This document shows positions 8,461 through 17,344 of a stretch of DNA of 64,000 nt, in pieces; position 1 is the stretch's first letter, and each line of letters starts with the position of its first letter. This DNA comes from Propionicimonas sp. (GTDB lineage Bacteria; Actinomycetota; Actinomycetes; Propionibacteriales; Propionibacteriaceae), in NCBI GenBank assembly GCA_013791955.1, contig VMSW01000006.1, forward strand, positions 34,104 to 98,103. The letters are read 5' to 3'. The notes under the pieces are model-generated. The model had not been told where the DNA came from. It saw nothing but the letters and a program-made list of their open reading frames with translations, and searched no databases. A program made the translations under genes and the position numbers.

Positions 8461-9312
8461 TCAACGGCGCAGGTAGGACAGCAGCCGCAGCATCTCGATG
8501 TAGAGCCAAACCATCGTCACAGTCAGGCCGAAGGCCGCCCGCCAGGATTCCGATTGGTCAGCGCCCATGGCGATGCCCTGCTCGATGTAGTCGAAGTCGA
8601 GGATCAGGTTGAACACGGCCAGGCCGATGCCGATAGCCGAGATGCCCAACAGCAGCAGGATGTTGCCGTGGCCGAACAGGAAGTTCATCCCGAAGAAGGA
8701 CATGACCAGGTTCACCAGGAGCAGGCCGGCATAGGCGAAGGTGCCGATGTAGACCATCTTGCGGAATTTGCTGCTGACCTTGATCCGGAACAGCTTGTAG
8801 GCGCCGAGGGTGGCCGCGGCTGCGAAGAAGGTGCTCATCACTGCCGCTGGCACGATCCCGGTGTAGAGCGACTCGTAGATCTTGCTGATGGCGCCGATGA
8901 ACACGCCCTCAATCGCGGCATAGGCCAGCACGAATGCCGGGTTCACCTTGTGCCGGAAACTGACCAGCAACACCGTCCCGAAGGACACCAGGCCAGCGAT
9001 GATCCAGGCCGGCATCAACCAGGCTTGCGGCATGAACAGGTAGGTGAGCGCCGCGGTGGCGGCTACCATCCCGAGGGTCACCGCGCTCTTGGTGAGCACG
9101 TCCTCGATCGTCATCCGACCCATCACCGTTGTCATCGGGGCGTAGGGCTGGGTGCTCGAATCGCCGTACGGCTGCCCCGGCTGCGGGTAGGCCTGCCCGG
9201 GATAGGTCTGCTGGGCATAGGGCGCACCCTGCCCCTGTCCGGGGTAGGACTGCTGCTGGTTCGGCGTGAGCCAGGCGTCCGGCTTGGACAGGATCGGGTT
9301 CTTGCTCTGCAT
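8461..9312 (-). CDS. Bax inhibitor-1/YccA family membrane protein
   Basis: 283 residues. A cytoplasmic Gln/Pro/Tyr/Gly-rich tail (about residues 1-65, with YPGQ and YPQPGQPYG repeats) precedes seven membrane segments. The order and the closing IEMLRLLSYLRR fit the BaxI_1 (PF12811) actinobacterial branch. Related BI-1 proteins are calcium-leak channels or stress-related; the role here is unknown. AAGGAGGAGAAA directly before ATG 9312 is a strong ribosome binding site. A TAATAT box at 9356-9361 is the likely -10 element. Confidence 0.88.
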   Translation of the reverse strand: MQSKNPILSKPDAWLTPNQQQSYPGQGQGAPYAQQTYPGQAYPQPGQPYGDSSTQPYAPMTTVMGRMTIEDVLTKSAVTLGMVAATAALTYLFMPQAWLMPAWIIAGLVSFGTVLLVSFRHKVNPAFVLAYAAIEGVFIGAISKIYESLYTGIVPAAVMSTFFAAAATLGAYKLFRIKVSSKFRKMVYIGTFAYAGLLLVNLVMSFFGMNFLFGHGNILLLLGISAIGIGLAVFNLILDFDYIEQGIAMGADQSESWRAAFGLTVTMVWLYIEMLRLLSYLRR

Positions 9313-9355
9313 TTTCTCCTCCTTGGTGGGCGGCGGCTAACCGCCGTCGGCCTCC

Positions 9356-9361
9356 ATATTA
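9356..9361 (-). promoter_or_regulatory. Probable -10 box for the Bax-inhibitor-like gene
   Basis: TAATAT on the minus strand, 44 nt before the start codon. No good -35 was seen. A short GGCGG-CTAA-CCGCC hairpin lies in the leader. Confidence 0.4.
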
Positions 9362-9546
9362 GGCAACGCCCATAGGATTCGGATTTGTTCCACCCCCGGG
9401 ACGACCCTGATCTCGACCCCAATTGGCTCCCACGTCCTGGCCGGTTTGGCCGCAACGACGCCGCAGATTGGCGTGACGTGGAAGGCGCCCGTTCCACGAA
9501 CTACGTCTACGTCCAAGGATTGGAGTCTCCGGACACGCCGGGGTTT

Positions 9547-11913
9547 TCAGGCTGTAGTGGGGAGGATTTGCCGAATGGCAGCGGACCGATCGCGGGCACG
9601 CCATCGGTTGAGCCAGCGGTTGAGTTCAGCAGCGGGGAGGGGCGTGGACAGGAAGTAACCCTGGGCCTGGTCACAGCCCATTCGGGTCAGCTCGGTGTAG
9701 GCGGCCGCGGTCTCAACACCCTCGGCGACGATACGCAGGCCGAGCCGGTGGGCCAACTCGATGGTGGCGGAGACCAGGACGGCGGCGCGGGGGTCATGGG
9801 TCATGGGGATCACGAAGGAGTTGTCGATCTTGATCTCGTCGATGGGCATGTCGCGCAGGTAGGACAGCGAGCTGTAACCGGTGCCGAAGTCGTCCACGGA
9901 GATACTGACACCATTGTTGCGCAGACTGGTCAGGATGACCCGGGCAAGGTCGCGGTTGACCATGAGGAACCCCTCGGTGATCTCCAGCTGCAGGGAGCTC
10001 GGCGGCACCCCTCGGGCGGCGAGCATTGAGGCGACTTGGTTGGGGAGGTCGGTGTCGACCAGCGAGCTGGCCGAAATGTTGACAGCAACGGTCAATGGAT
10101 GGCCCTCCCGGTGCCAGGCCGCGGCCTGGTCCAGCGCCTGAGCGAGCACCGACCGGGTCAGCGCGGGCATCAGCCCGGACTCCTCAATCAGGTTGACGAA
10201 GCCGTCCGGGCCGAGTAGGCCACCGGTGGGATGGTCCCAACGGACCAACGCCTCCACACTGTTGACTTCGCCGGTGTCCAGGTCGACCTTGGGCTGGTAG
10301 TGCAGCACGAACTGGTCACGGTTTAGGGCGGTTCGTAGCTCACGCACTGTCTTTAGATTGGCCGCAGCGTCGACATCGTCGGCAGTGCAGTAGACGTGAT
10401 GACCCTGCCGGGAGGTCTTGGCCTTGTTCATTGCGATGTCGGCTTTGCGCAGCAACACGCTCAGATCGGGGCCGTCGTCAGGGAACACCGCAATGCCGAT
10501 GCTGACGCCGACGAGCAGCGAGGTGTCCTCCACGATCAGCGGTTGGCCCACCGCCGCACGTAACCTTGCGGCGGCGTCCACGGCCTCGTCAGGTCCGGCA
10601 TCATCGAGCAGTATCGCGAACTCATCACCACTCAGGCGGGCCAGCGTGTCGTCGCCGCGCAAGTTCTCCTGCAGCCGGGCACCCACCTTGACCAGCAACT
10701 CGTCGCCGGCACGATGACCCAGTCTGTCGTTGACTTCCTTGAACCGGTCCAGGTCCAGCATCAACAGGGCCTGGCGACGGCACCCCGGCTCGGCTAGGCG
10801 GAGGTACCCCTCGGCAAACAAGGCCCGCCGGTTCGGCAACCCCGTCAGTTCGTCGGTGGCAGCCGCCACTAGGCGTTGGCTCGCCATCCGCTCGAGAAGG
10901 CGGGCGGCGACCTGCGCGCGTATCCCCGCCGCTATCAGCGCGCCCGCGGCCAGGCCCAGAGCCAGCGTCGACACGGGCACCTGACTGCCCAGGACCAGTA
11001 CCCCCAACCCCGCGATGGTAGCCGCCGAGGAGACCGCCAAGGCCGTCGCGCGGGTCGCCGGGCGGCGCCACACCCGAACCTCGGCCAACCCGCCCTGGGT
11101 TGCGGTCAACCCGCCCTGGGTTACGGTCAGCTCGTCGGTGGCAGCAGCGTCGACCCACATCGCCACCAAGGCGAGACCGATCGCCCATCCGGCATCCAGC
11201 GGCGCGCCATGCACGTAGGTTCCTGCAGTCACTTCCAGCCCGTAGACCACGTCGGCGGCAGCGAAGACCAGCAGGCCCGAGGCCAGCAGAGCCCACCGGC
11301 TGCCCATTTGGACACCCTGCATAGCGGCAATGCCAGCGATGGCGGCTACCAGCACCAGACCGAACATCGGGACGGTCACCGCAGCCGCCGTGACCAAAGG
11401 CGAAACGCCTGCTGCGGCGGAGCCCAGAACCGGGCCAAGTACCACCGCCAACACTGCGCCTGCACCCAGGGAGCCCACTGCGCAGTCCAGCCACACCCAT
11501 GGCGTCAGACCCCGCGCATGGTGGCTAACCGTAACGGCCACCGCCGCCAATAGCAGCGGGGAAACCAGCAAGTAGCCAATATCCGCCAGCGAAGGGAACG
11601 GCAGTGACCGGCCATCAACCGTCATAAGGACGTAGAAAGTGTTTCCGGCGGCGTACGAGGTCACGGCGGCAGCCGCGAGGAGGACTTCGGTGCGCCGGAA
11701 TCCCACCCGGTAGGCGGCCAGCCAGCACACTGCCGCAATTGCCCACACCGTCAACAGACCCAGGCCGCCGCGAACGAAAGTGCCGAACCAGTCTCCCAAG
11801 GCCAGGCCCCAGCCGAGACCGTGCAACGCAAGAGCGACTAGGTAGAAAGCCCCGAGGAGCCACATCGCCCACAACAGAACCGCACGTGCCAGCCCATATG
11901 TACTTGGCTTCAC
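9547..11913 (-). CDS. Membrane-anchored GGDEF-EAL c-di-GMP protein
   Basis: 788 residues: about nine N-terminal membrane segments (residues 1-330), a GGDEF domain (about 345-515) and an EAL domain (about 522-788). The diguanylate cyclase signature is SGDEF, preceded by an RGDD inhibitory site five residues upstream. The phosphodiesterase signatures EALVRW, NIS, EITEG, DDFGTGYSSL and EGVET are all present. Both activities therefore look possible, and which dominates cannot be read. GTG 11913 is used because GGTGGTGAG precedes it. It lies alone, downstream of a tRNA terminator. Confidence 0.9.
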   Translation of the reverse strand: MKPSTYGLARAVLLWAMWLLGAFYLVALALHGLGWGLALGDWFGTFVRGGLGLLTVWAIAAVCWLAAYRVGFRRTEVLLAAAAVTSYAAGNTFYVLMTVDGRSLPFPSLADIGYLLVSPLLLAAVAVTVSHHARGLTPWVWLDCAVGSLGAGAVLAVVLGPVLGSAAAGVSPLVTAAAVTVPMFGLVLVAAIAGIAAMQGVQMGSRWALLASGLLVFAAADVVYGLEVTAGTYVHGAPLDAGWAIGLALVAMWVDAAATDELTVTQGGLTATQGGLAEVRVWRRPATRATALAVSSAATIAGLGVLVLGSQVPVSTLALGLAAGALIAAGIRAQVAARLLERMASQRLVAAATDELTGLPNRRALFAEGYLRLAEPGCRRQALLMLDLDRFKEVNDRLGHRAGDELLVKVGARLQENLRGDDTLARLSGDEFAILLDDAGPDEAVDAAARLRAAVGQPLIVEDTSLLVGVSIGIAVFPDDGPDLSVLLRKADIAMNKAKTSRQGHHVYCTADDVDAAANLKTVRELRTALNRDQFVLHYQPKVDLDTGEVNSVEALVRWDHPTGGLLGPDGFVNLIEESGLMPALTRSVLAQALDQAAAWHREGHPLTVAVNISASSLVDTDLPNQVASMLAARGVPPSSLQLEITEGFLMVNRDLARVILTSLRNNGVSISVDDFGTGYSSLSYLRDMPIDEIKIDNSFVIPMTHDPRAAVLVSATIELAHRLGLRIVAEGVETAAAYTELTRMGCDQAQGYFLSTPLPAAELNRWLNRWRARDRSAAIRQILPTTA
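11086..11127 (-). repeat. Two 21-bp tandem copies inside the GGDEF-EAL gene
   Basis: Two 21-bp units differ at one base and add the duplicated peptide T-x-TQGGL to the linker between the last membrane segments. The length is a multiple of three, so the frame is kept. Confidence 0.85.
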
Positions 11914-12003
11914 CTCACCACCACCCTGCCGCTCGGCGCATCTTCGACTTACATATCCCGGTTTGGAATTCCGGGACCACCGAAGGTGGCCAATGACATC
12001 AAG

Positions 12004-12041
12004 AAAACCGGCGTGCCAGCGTCCGACACGCCGGCATTTTT
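12004..12041 (-). terminator. Rho-independent terminator of tRNA-Leu
   Basis: The stem CCGGCGTG/CACGCCGG (12008-12034) is followed on the minus strand by TTTTCTT. It lies 94 nt after the tRNA and upstream of the GGDEF-EAL start. Confidence 0.75.
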
Positions 12042-12134
12042 CCACTGCAACTGTGCAGGGTCGGACATGCCCCGCTCAAGTCCCCAAAGGGGGACGCGCC
12101 GCTATTCTGCCTTGTCAAACGGCACTTTTGTCGG

Positions 12135-12208
12135 TGCCCCCAATGGGATTCGAACCCATACTGTGGCGGGTTTAAGCCGCCTGCCTCTACCGGTTGGGCC
12201 ATGAGGGC
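12135..12208 (-). tRNA. tRNA-Leu(UAA) with short variable arm
   Basis: A 74-nt cloverleaf: 7-bp acceptor stem (GCCCTCA with TGGGGGC), discriminator A, anticodon stem GGCGG/CCGCC with loop CTTAAAC giving UAA, and T-arm ATGGG-TTCGAAT-CCCAT. The variable region is only about 5 nt, whereas canonical tRNA-Leu is class II with a long arm. CCA is not encoded (CCG). Decoding as Leu UUA rests on the anticodon and A73. Confidence 0.85.
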
Positions 12209-12269
12209 TGTGCGCGCCGAGTCTATCGAAGGGTTAGTGCGTCGATGTCGGTGAGGCTTCGGCGCACGC

Positions 12270-12316
12270 AGCCAACTGGGGCCAGTTCCCTGAGCTTGCC
12301 GAAGGGTCGAAGGGTC
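12270..12316. repeat. REP-like unit pair after ppx
   Basis: CAGCCAACTGGGGCCAGTTCC followed by the TGAGCTTGCCGAAGG variant of the window-wide repeat family. It ends directly at the ppx stop codon. Confidence 0.75.
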
Positions 12317-13231
12317 CTACTCGGACAGCTCTGCGACGATGCCGTCGAGAATGTCGGCTTCGCTGACCACCAGGCCGACGTCGAGCCGATCACCGATCAG
12401 CCGACAAATCAACGCGCCAGCACAGATCACATCAGCCCGCCCCGGCACCATGGTCGGGTACTTGTTGACTTGCGCCACCGAAGCACCGAGCAACTCGCTG
12501 GCAAAGGCCGCTAGCTCACCGGCGTCCAACTGGGAGCCGTGCACTGCATCTCGGTCGTAGACGCTAAGGCCCTGAATCAGCGCCGAAAGGCTCGTCACGG
12601 TGCCGCCCACCCCAACCCAGGTGGCCACGGCGGCAAAATCGATGCCGCAACCGTCCAACAGCGCGTTGATGTGGTCGCTAGCAGCAGCAACCTCGTCCAC
12701 CGTCGGCGGGTCAGCGGCCAGGAAGCGCTCGCGGACTCGCACCGACCCGATGTCCAGGGAGACGGCGTGTTCCACGGCGCCGTCCCGGCCGAGGACGAGC
12801 TCAGTGGAGCCGCCCCCAATGTCGATCACCAGCACCGGCTGCGCCACCGCGGGCATGGCACTCACCGCCCCGAGGTAGGAGAGCCTGGCTTCTTCGGCCC
12901 CGGGGATGATTTCGGCCTCAACCCCCAACCGGGCGCGCACGCCGTCGAAGAACTCCGCCGAGTTCGCTGCGTCCCGGGCGGCCGAAGTGGCCACCACCCG
13001 ACGCCGGGATACTCCGAGCTCATCGAGTTGGGCGGCGAAGTCGGCCATTGCCGCCAAGGTGCGGGCCAGCGCGTCGGGGTGGAAGGCGCCAGTGGCGTCC
13101 ACGCCCTGCCCCAGCCGGGTGATGTGTAGGCGTCGATCCACCTCAGTGAGGCGGCCATCGCTTTCGCGGCGACTGATCAGCAGACGCACCGAGTTGGTGC
13201 CGCAATCGATCGCGGCCAGCAGCTCACTCAT
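12317..13231 (-). CDS. ppx: Exopolyphosphatase / guanosine pentaphosphate phosphatase
   Basis: 304 residues of the Ppx/GppA family, which hydrolyses inorganic polyphosphate or pppGpp. The ASKHA-fold phosphate motifs are visible: AAIDCGTNSVRLL at the N-terminus, ATSAARDA near 80-90, and IDIGGGSTEL at about 140. This is the short actinobacterial form without the C-terminal HD domain of E. coli Ppx. It overlaps the DUF501 gene by 8 nt (ATGAGTGA), so the two are translationally coupled in the eno-ftsB-DUF501-ppx order known from mycobacteria. Confidence 0.92.
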   Translation of the reverse strand: MSELLAAIDCGTNSVRLLISRRESDGRLTEVDRRLHITRLGQGVDATGAFHPDALARTLAAMADFAAQLDELGVSRRRVVATSAARDAANSAEFFDGVRARLGVEAEIIPGAEEARLSYLGAVSAMPAVAQPVLVIDIGGGSTELVLGRDGAVEHAVSLDIGSVRVRERFLAADPPTVDEVAAASDHINALLDGCGIDFAAVATWVGVGGTVTSLSALIQGLSVYDRDAVHGSQLDAGELAAFASELLGASVAQVNKYPTMVPGRADVICAGALICRLIGDRLDVGLVVSEADILDGIVAELSE

Positions 13232-13727
13232 TCTCGGCCAGACAAGGTCGCAGCCAGAACTCGCCCAACTGGGCCACCACTTCGTCCCCGAGCGGGTTCA
13301 CCCCTGGCCCCGCAGCCAGCGCGTGCCCCAAAAGCGCATGCAGGCACTTCACCCGGTTCGGCATGCCACCAGCACTCACCCCGGCGATCTCTGGCACCTC
13401 ACCGAGCGCAGCTCGATCAGCCAGGTACGCCTCGTGAGCACGGGCGTAGGCGGCGGCGGTTTCCGGCTCATCAGCCAGCCGTTGGGTCATCTCAACCATC
13501 ACCCCGCCAGCCTCCATTGCCGAACAAGCGGCGTGCGCCCGCGGGCAAGTGAGGTAGTAGGTGGTCGGGAAAGGCGTGCCATCGCTTAGGCGTGGCTCGG
13601 TAGCCAATACCGCGGGCTTTCCGCAGGGGCAGCGCCAGGCGACTCCGGCGACTCCCCGGGCTGGCCGTCCCAGTTGGGCGGCGACAATCTCAGCGTCGGC
13701 TTCGGTGAAGGGGGAAAGTTCTGGCAC
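13224..13727 (-). CDS. DUF501 domain protein
   Basis: 167 residues. The N-terminal VAAQLGRPARGVAGVAWRC and the Cys-rich CPCGKPAV, then YYLTCPRAH and GMPNRVKCLHALLGHALA, are typical of DUF501. The conserved Cys/His set suggests metal binding, but no function is established. GTG 13727 (PELSPFTEAD) is preferred, while GTG 13754 in the same frame is an alternative. It lies between ftsB and ppx and overlaps ppx, an order conserved in Actinobacteria. Confidence 0.85.
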   Translation of the reverse strand: MPELSPFTEADAEIVAAQLGRPARGVAGVAWRCPCGKPAVLATEPRLSDGTPFPTTYYLTCPRAHAACSAMEAGGVMVEMTQRLADEPETAAAYARAHEAYLADRAALGEVPEIAGVSAGGMPNRVKCLHALLGHALAAGPGVNPLGDEVVAQLGEFWLRPCLAENE

Positions 13728-13758
13728 GGCGGCATTCTTCCACGACCACCCCACCCAT

Positions 13759-13823
13759 TGGGGACGGTTCCTCCGCGCAGCTCGCCGGGGACGGTTCCAA
13801 TGCGCAGCTCATGGGGACAGACC
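13759..13823. repeat. Short GGGGACGGTTCC repeats between ftsB and DUF501
   Basis: Two copies of GGGGACGGTTCC each followed by a GCGCAGCTC segment (28-nt period), then a degenerate GGGGACAGACCC. This resembles short dispersed repeats of other Actinobacteria and is unrelated to the CTTCGAC family. Confidence 0.6.
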
Positions 13824-13836
13824 CGGTGCGAGGTGA

Positions 13837-14391
13837 CTAGCGCGGGGCTACCCGACGTACCGGCGAGTCGGCGGTGGCCAACGACCCGGCCATCCGCTGC
13901 CACCAGGTCTGATCGGTCTCACCGCTCACCGGCCGCTGGTCTGATTCCAGAACGACGCCGCCACCGACCGGCTTGCCGTTGTCGTCCACCACGCGATAGC
14001 CGGTCTCACCCGGCAGCACCCAGCCCAACCGTTCTCTGGCTTGGGCTTTCACGTAGGCCGGGTCGCTCCAACGGGCGAGTTCGGCCTCCAGCTCACTAAT
14101 CTGCACATTGCGTTCCCGGATCGCCTGCTCGGCTACGGCGAGGTCGCGCTGCTGACTCAGGTAGATCTGGAAAGTGCCACCGAAGGAGATGGCCAAGGCG
14201 ATGATCACTACGCCCAGCGCCAGGGCGCGGCGAGTCAGCTTGAGGCTGCGCTGCCAGCGCGGCCGCGGAGCTTCCGGCTCGGGCTGCTTCGCTACCGGCT
14301 TGGCCGGACGCGCGGCTGGGCGCGAGCGTCGCTGTTGCGGACGTCCCGGACCTGAACTGGTGCTGCGCGGACTACGAGTGGCGCGTGTCAT
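13837..14391 (-). CDS. ftsB: Septum formation initiator FtsB/DivIC
   Basis: A bitopic cell-division protein of 184 residues. A basic, Pro/Arg-rich cytoplasmic tail (1-55) precedes one membrane segment (ALGVVIIALAISFGGTF, about 57-75). A coiled-coil then follows (QQRDLAVAEQAIRERNVQISELEAEL in part, about 80-105), and the family's closing YVKAQARERLGWVLPGE. It acts in the FtsQLB complex at the septum. ATG 14391 has GGGGAG just upstream. The C-terminal 50 residues are a low-complexity tail. The gene lies downstream of eno, as in mycobacteria. Confidence 0.9.
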   Translation of the reverse strand: MTRATRSPRSTSSGPGRPQQRRSRPAARPAKPVAKQPEPEAPRPRWQRSLKLTRRALALGVVIIALAISFGGTFQIYLSQQRDLAVAEQAIRERNVQISELEAELARWSDPAYVKAQARERLGWVLPGETGYRVVDDNGKPVGGGVVLESDQRPVSGETDQTWWQRMAGSLATADSPVRRVAPR

Positions 14392-14463
14392 TCTCCCCAA
14401 CCTTCATCGCTTTCCAGAATAGGTGGGACGAACCAGGCACCCGGCAGTGACGCGCAGCGGAGG

Positions 14464-14639
14464 TTTCGACAAGCTCAACCAACTGCAGGACACCTCAACC
14501 AACTGAAGGGCACCTCAACCAACTGCAGGGCACCTCAACCAACGGCAGGGCACCCCAACCACTGGGTCTCCAGCTCCCCAAGCCCAGCCCCAGATCCCTG
14601 AACTTGCCTGCCCTGAGCTTGTCGAAGGGTCGAAGGGCA
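14464..14639. repeat. REP-like units with a 20-bp tandem array
   Basis: About four tandem 20-bp units of the type GGCACCTCAACCAACTGCA (14490-14560) are bracketed by the CTTCGACAAGCTC-type repeat. The array appears to have grown from the 3' half of that repeat. It lies between eno and ftsB. Confidence 0.8.
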
Positions 14640-14646
14640 ACGAAAA

Positions 14647-14678
14647 GGTGGCCCCGGCGCCGAAGCACCGGGGCCACC
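14647..14678 (-). terminator. Terminator of eno
   Basis: An 11-bp perfect stem GGTGGCCCCGG/CCGGGGCCACC with a 10-nt loop lies 17 nt after the eno stop; minus-strand TTTTCG follows. Confidence 0.85.
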
Positions 14679-14694
14679 TCTAGTTCAGTTCGAC

Positions 14695-15987
<1,293 letters not shown>

Positions 15988-16059
15988 TCAGCTGGTTGAC
16001 GTCATCAGCACTCAGCCTACCGGCCAAGGAGCCGGTCATCTCCGGTAGCGCCTAATGGG

Positions 16060-16092
16060 AGCACATTCGTCCACCGACTGGACGAATGTGCT
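16060..16092 (-). terminator. Terminator of the mazG transcription unit
   Basis: A 14-bp perfect stem (16060-16073 with 16079-16092) with a 5-nt loop begins 2 nt after the mazG stop codon. Confidence 0.85.
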
Positions 16093-16093
16093 A

Positions 16094-16726
16094 TCAAAGT
16101 CCCGCTTCGAGTTCGCGGACCTGTTGCTCCAACCCCCGAACGGCGACCCGCGCCGCCTGCTCCGGGTCAATGCCCAACTCCTGGGCCCGGACCACCAGCG
16201 CCAACAGGGACGCCCCCAGCTCGGCCGCCGAATCGAGGCGCTCGGGCGCTGCCGGTAGCTGAAGCTCCAGGCCGTGGCTGGACGCTCGCGAGAGCACCTT
16301 GTGCGCCCGGCTCAACGCCGACATCCGCTCTGGAATGCCCTCCAGCACCGAGGCGCGACCCTTCTCTACTGCCTTGGCCCGCTCCCAGGAAGCGTTCAAG
16401 TCGTCAGGCACAGCGGCGTCGGTGAACACGTAGGGATGACGCGCAACCAGCTTGTCGCTGATCCCGGCAGCCACTGCCTCGAGGTCGAAACGTCCGGTCT
16501 CGGCGCCGATTTCAGCATGGAAGTAGACCTGCAGCAGCAGGTCCCCCAACTCCTCGATCAGGTGCTCGTCATCGCCGGATTCGACGGCCTCGACCACCTC
16601 GAGGGTCTCTTCGATCAGGTAGTGCACCAGCGATTCGTGAGTTTGGGCGGCATCCCAGGGACAGCCCTGCCGCAGCCGGTGCATGACCTCGGCCAGCCGG
16701 ACGAGTTCCGGGTGGCCGCCAGTCAT
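16094..16726 (-). CDS. mazG: MazG nucleoside triphosphate pyrophosphohydrolase
   Basis: Hydrolyses NTPs or dNTPs to monophosphates, a house-cleaning role shown for MazG of mycobacteria and E. coli. 210 residues with the catalytic pattern CPWDAAQTHESL, the helix motif EETLEVVEAVE (EExxE), and EELGDLLLQVYFHAEI (ExxD), then the second-domain stretch ASWERAKAVEKGR. It follows the SurA-like lipoprotein by 10 nt and lies downstream of mfd, an arrangement common in Actinobacteria. Confidence 0.93.
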   Translation of the reverse strand: MTGGHPELVRLAEVMHRLRQGCPWDAAQTHESLVHYLIEETLEVVEAVESGDDEHLIEELGDLLLQVYFHAEIGAETGRFDLEAVAAGISDKLVARHPYVFTDAAVPDDLNASWERAKAVEKGRASVLEGIPERMSALSRAHKVLSRASSHGLELQLPAAPERLDSAAELGASLLALVVRAQELGIDPEQAARVAVRGLEQQVRELEAGL

Positions 16727-16736
16727 GACTTCACGA

Positions 16737-17255
16737 TCAGGAAAGCGTCTTCGAAAGCGAGCCGGTCTCGCCGGTCAGCGCCACCTTGGCCGGGTCCCAC
16801 TCGCCGAAGACCGGGTTCACTGTCACCGGGACGGTCGGCGCCACCTGAGCGAACAGTGCCGCGAGGTTGCTGTCGTTGAGCATCAGGGTTGCATCGGCGA
16901 AGTCGCTCATGAAGGCCTTGCTGGCCGGATCCTTGGCCAAGGCGGCGTAAAGCGCATTGGAGGAATAGACCTGCTGGCGCTGAATGTCGGTGATGGTGAT
17001 GCCAGCCTGCTGCTTCACCATCGCCCCGATCCGGGACACCACGATGACCTGCACCACCGGGGCCCGCCAGCCACCCCAGTTCGGCGATTCGGGAGAGTTG
17101 GCGGCGATGACCTTTGCCACCGCGTCCACCGTGGCTACCGAGACCTGCTCGCTGCCGACAGTGGCGGCGATGTTGGGGTTGGTCTTCCCACAACCGGACA
17201 ACAACAAGAGCCCAGTGACAACAAGTGCCACCAGCTTGACTGCCGTCTTCTTCAT
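16737..17255 (-). CDS. SurA N-terminal-like lipoprotein
   Basis: 172 residues with a lipoprotein signal peptide (MKKTAV start, lipobox LLSGC, Cys22). The mature part opens with NIAATVGSEQVSVATVDAV, the pattern of SurA/PrsA chaperone N-domains (conserved lead-in to the peptidyl-prolyl isomerase fold). It has no recognisable parvulin domain at this length. A role in extracytoplasmic protein folding is inference. ATG 17255 was chosen over 17267. It lies between mfd and mazG, 10 nt before the latter, so it is probably cotranscribed. Confidence 0.8.
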   Translation of the reverse strand: MKKTAVKLVALVVTGLLLLSGCGKTNPNIAATVGSEQVSVATVDAVAKVIAANSPESPNWGGWRAPVVQVIVVSRIGAMVKQQAGITITDIQRQQVYSSNALYAALAKDPASKAFMSDFADATLMLNDSNLAALFAQVAPTVPVTVNPVFGEWDPAKVALTGETGSLSKTLS

Positions 17256-17344
17256 TTTCGGCCCCACTTTCGTGCTCGTCCGCCGCGGGCGATCCTACCC
17301 GCTGCCCCGGCTGAGGCTTACCCCCTCGCCGGGATTGTCCAGGT

